NCBI GenBank assembly: GCA_022451865.1
Contig: JAKUNM010000010.1
Location: 1-35,088, forward strand
Direction of reading: 5' to 3'
DNA from: Dehalococcoidia bacterium
GTDB taxonomy: Bacteria > Chloroflexota > Dehalococcoidia > UBA2979
DNA: 35,088 bases
Part shown: positions 34,322 to 35,088 of the stretch, one piece after another
Numbering within the stretch: position 1 is the stretch's first letter
How the letters are laid out: each line of letters starts with the position of its first letter
Translations under genes and position numbers: made by a program
Notes under the pieces: generated by a model
What the model was told of the DNA's origin: nothing
Databases searched by the model: none
The model's input: only the letters and a program-made list of their open reading frames with translations

Positions 34322-35047
34322 ATGACTCTTTCAACTGAAAATCAAAAAATGTCTGCCAAGTACGTACTTGTGGCTGCTGCTTGGCCTTATGCAAACGGAG
34401 ATTTACATCTTGGTCAAATTGCTGGCTGCTATTTACCTGCTGATATATATGCACGATATCATCGTATGAAAGGTAATCATACCTTGATGGTTTCGGGATC
34501 AGATTCTCATGGAACGCCAGTAACTGTTCGTGCCGAGCAAGAGGGAGTAGAACCCACAGATATCTTTAAGAAATACCATGAATCATTTCTAGATACTTTT
34601 CAACGTTTCGGAATTTCATTTGATTTATTTACACACACAGATACTGACAATCATGCCGATGTGACACATGATATTTTCTTGAAACTCCTAGAAAATGATT
34701 ACTTATATGAAGCAGAACAAACCCTTTTATACGATGCCTCTACAGAAAGATTTTTACCCGACAGGTATGTAGAAGGTGAATGTCCACACTGTAATTTTGA
34801 TCGTGCACGTGGTGATCAATGTGATAACTGTGGAAGAACATTAGACGCGTTAGAATTAATCAATCCAAGATCGAAATTAAGTAACTCCGAACCTGAACCA
34901 CGCAAAACAAGTCACCATTTTCTCCGTCTTTCTGCATTTAATGAACAACTTACTAAATGGATTGAATCAAAAGAACAGTGGCGCCCTGCTGTTCGTAACA
35001 CTGGCAGCCTGCATCGGCAGCAAACCATAAATGTCGCCACCACTTGA
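34322..35047 (+). CDS. metG: Methionyl-tRNA synthetase, N-terminal part, disrupted near 35000
   Basis: MetG charges initiator and elongator tRNA-Met. Residues ~12-226 match the catalytic domain: AAAWPYANGDLHLGQIAG (class I signature reading HLGQ at 29-32 instead of HxGH), YHRMKGNHTLMVSGSDSHGTP, and the zinc knuckle CPHC...CDNC with Cys154, 157, 167 and 170. The match runs to EQWRPAVRN, where MetG normally continues into another ~300 residues. Instead the frame gives about 15 unrelated residues and stops at 35047. The tail is much richer in G+C, so I read this as a true metG joined to other sequence at about 35000, not as a natural short protein. Confidence 0.85.
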   Translation: MTLSTENQKMSAKYVLVAAAWPYANGDLHLGQIAGCYLPADIYARYHRMKGNHTLMVSGSDSHGTPVTVRAEQEGVEPTDIFKKYHESFLDTFQRFGISFDLFTHTDTDNHADVTHDIFLKLLENDYLYEAEQTLLYDASTERFLPDRYVEGECPHCNFDRARGDQCDNCGRTLDALELINPRSKLSNSEPEPRKTSHHFLRLSAFNEQLTKWIESKEQWRPAVRNTGSLHRQQTINVATT

Positions 35048-35088
35048 ATGTCGAAGCGCAGCAACACGCGAACCCAGGCGCACATATG
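35000..35088. other. Composition break: probable foreign or chimeric sequence at the right edge
   Basis: These 89 bases contain 50 G/C (56%), against mid-30s percent elsewhere, and begin exactly where MetG similarity ends. On the minus strand one frame reads through them as YVRLGSRVAALRHSSGG, then DIYGLLPMQAAS and on to a stop inside the metG part, which looks protein-like. This fits an assembly or cloning chimera, or a true insertion boundary. Confidence 0.65.

Noticed and set aside
34322-35047. A naturally short, stand-alone MetG-like protein
   Set aside because: Similarity ends abruptly at a base-composition jump, and the last ~15 residues resemble nothing in the family.
1-35088. CRISPR arrays, insertion sequences, prophage or defence islands
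   Set aside because: I saw no regularly spaced repeats, transposase or phage genes. The gene content is housekeeping throughout, apart from the right-edge tail.

Overview
This is a low-GC (mid-30s percent by eye), gene-dense stretch of a bacterial chromosome made almost wholly of housekeeping genes. I identify 32 protein genes (two cut or disrupted at the window edges) and one tRNA. No gap exceeds about 200 bases, and I see no CRISPR array, insertion sequence or phage gene. RNase J, a GuaB3-type IMPDH-family protein, a MacB-like transporter with two different ATPases, small proteins of a Chloroflexi-like type and frequent GTG/TTG starts suggest an AT-rich, probably marine, member of the Chloroflexota (SAR202/Dehalococcoidia-like). 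That assignment is inference from gene content, not from a marker search.

Layout. 1-5227 (+): the tatC end, a family-4 uracil-DNA glycosylase, RNase J and FtsK. 5240-16901 (-), read right to left: polA, mutM/fpg, an alpha/beta-hydrolase-fold membrane protein, a P1-family peptidase, then a good promoter and panB-panC-yebC-ruvC-ruvA-uvrB. This couples repair and recombination genes to pantothenate synthesis. 16992-22596 (+): an ABC exporter operon with one 1133-residue double-unit permease, two distinct ATPases and a small unknown protein. 22597-28756 (-): relA/spoT, a gamma-carbonic anhydrase, tRNA-Glu(CTC), a 65-residue protein, a CcdA-type membrane protein, a 153-residue protein, threonine aldolase and a putative lipoprotein. 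28841-32957 (+): hisS, then prfA, a SpoU methyltransferase and prmC, the release factor next to its modifying enzyme. 32933-34120 (-): guaB3. 34322 onward (+): metG, which loses homology at about 35000, where composition also changes sharply.

Most notable observations. (1) The CcdA-type protein appears circularly permuted: its half with the WSPCVGP motif comes before its half with the SPCVLP motif, in one uninterrupted reading frame. (2) A perfect 20-bp inverted repeat with a 3-nt loop lies inside the P1 peptidase gene. (3) The first exporter ATPase carries a C-terminal AbrB-like domain. (4) The alpha/beta-hydrolase has Gly where the nucleophilic Ser should be. (5) The last ~90 bases look like foreign or chimeric sequence joined inside metG. 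(6) All three convergent gene pairs abut or overlap, with no room for terminators.
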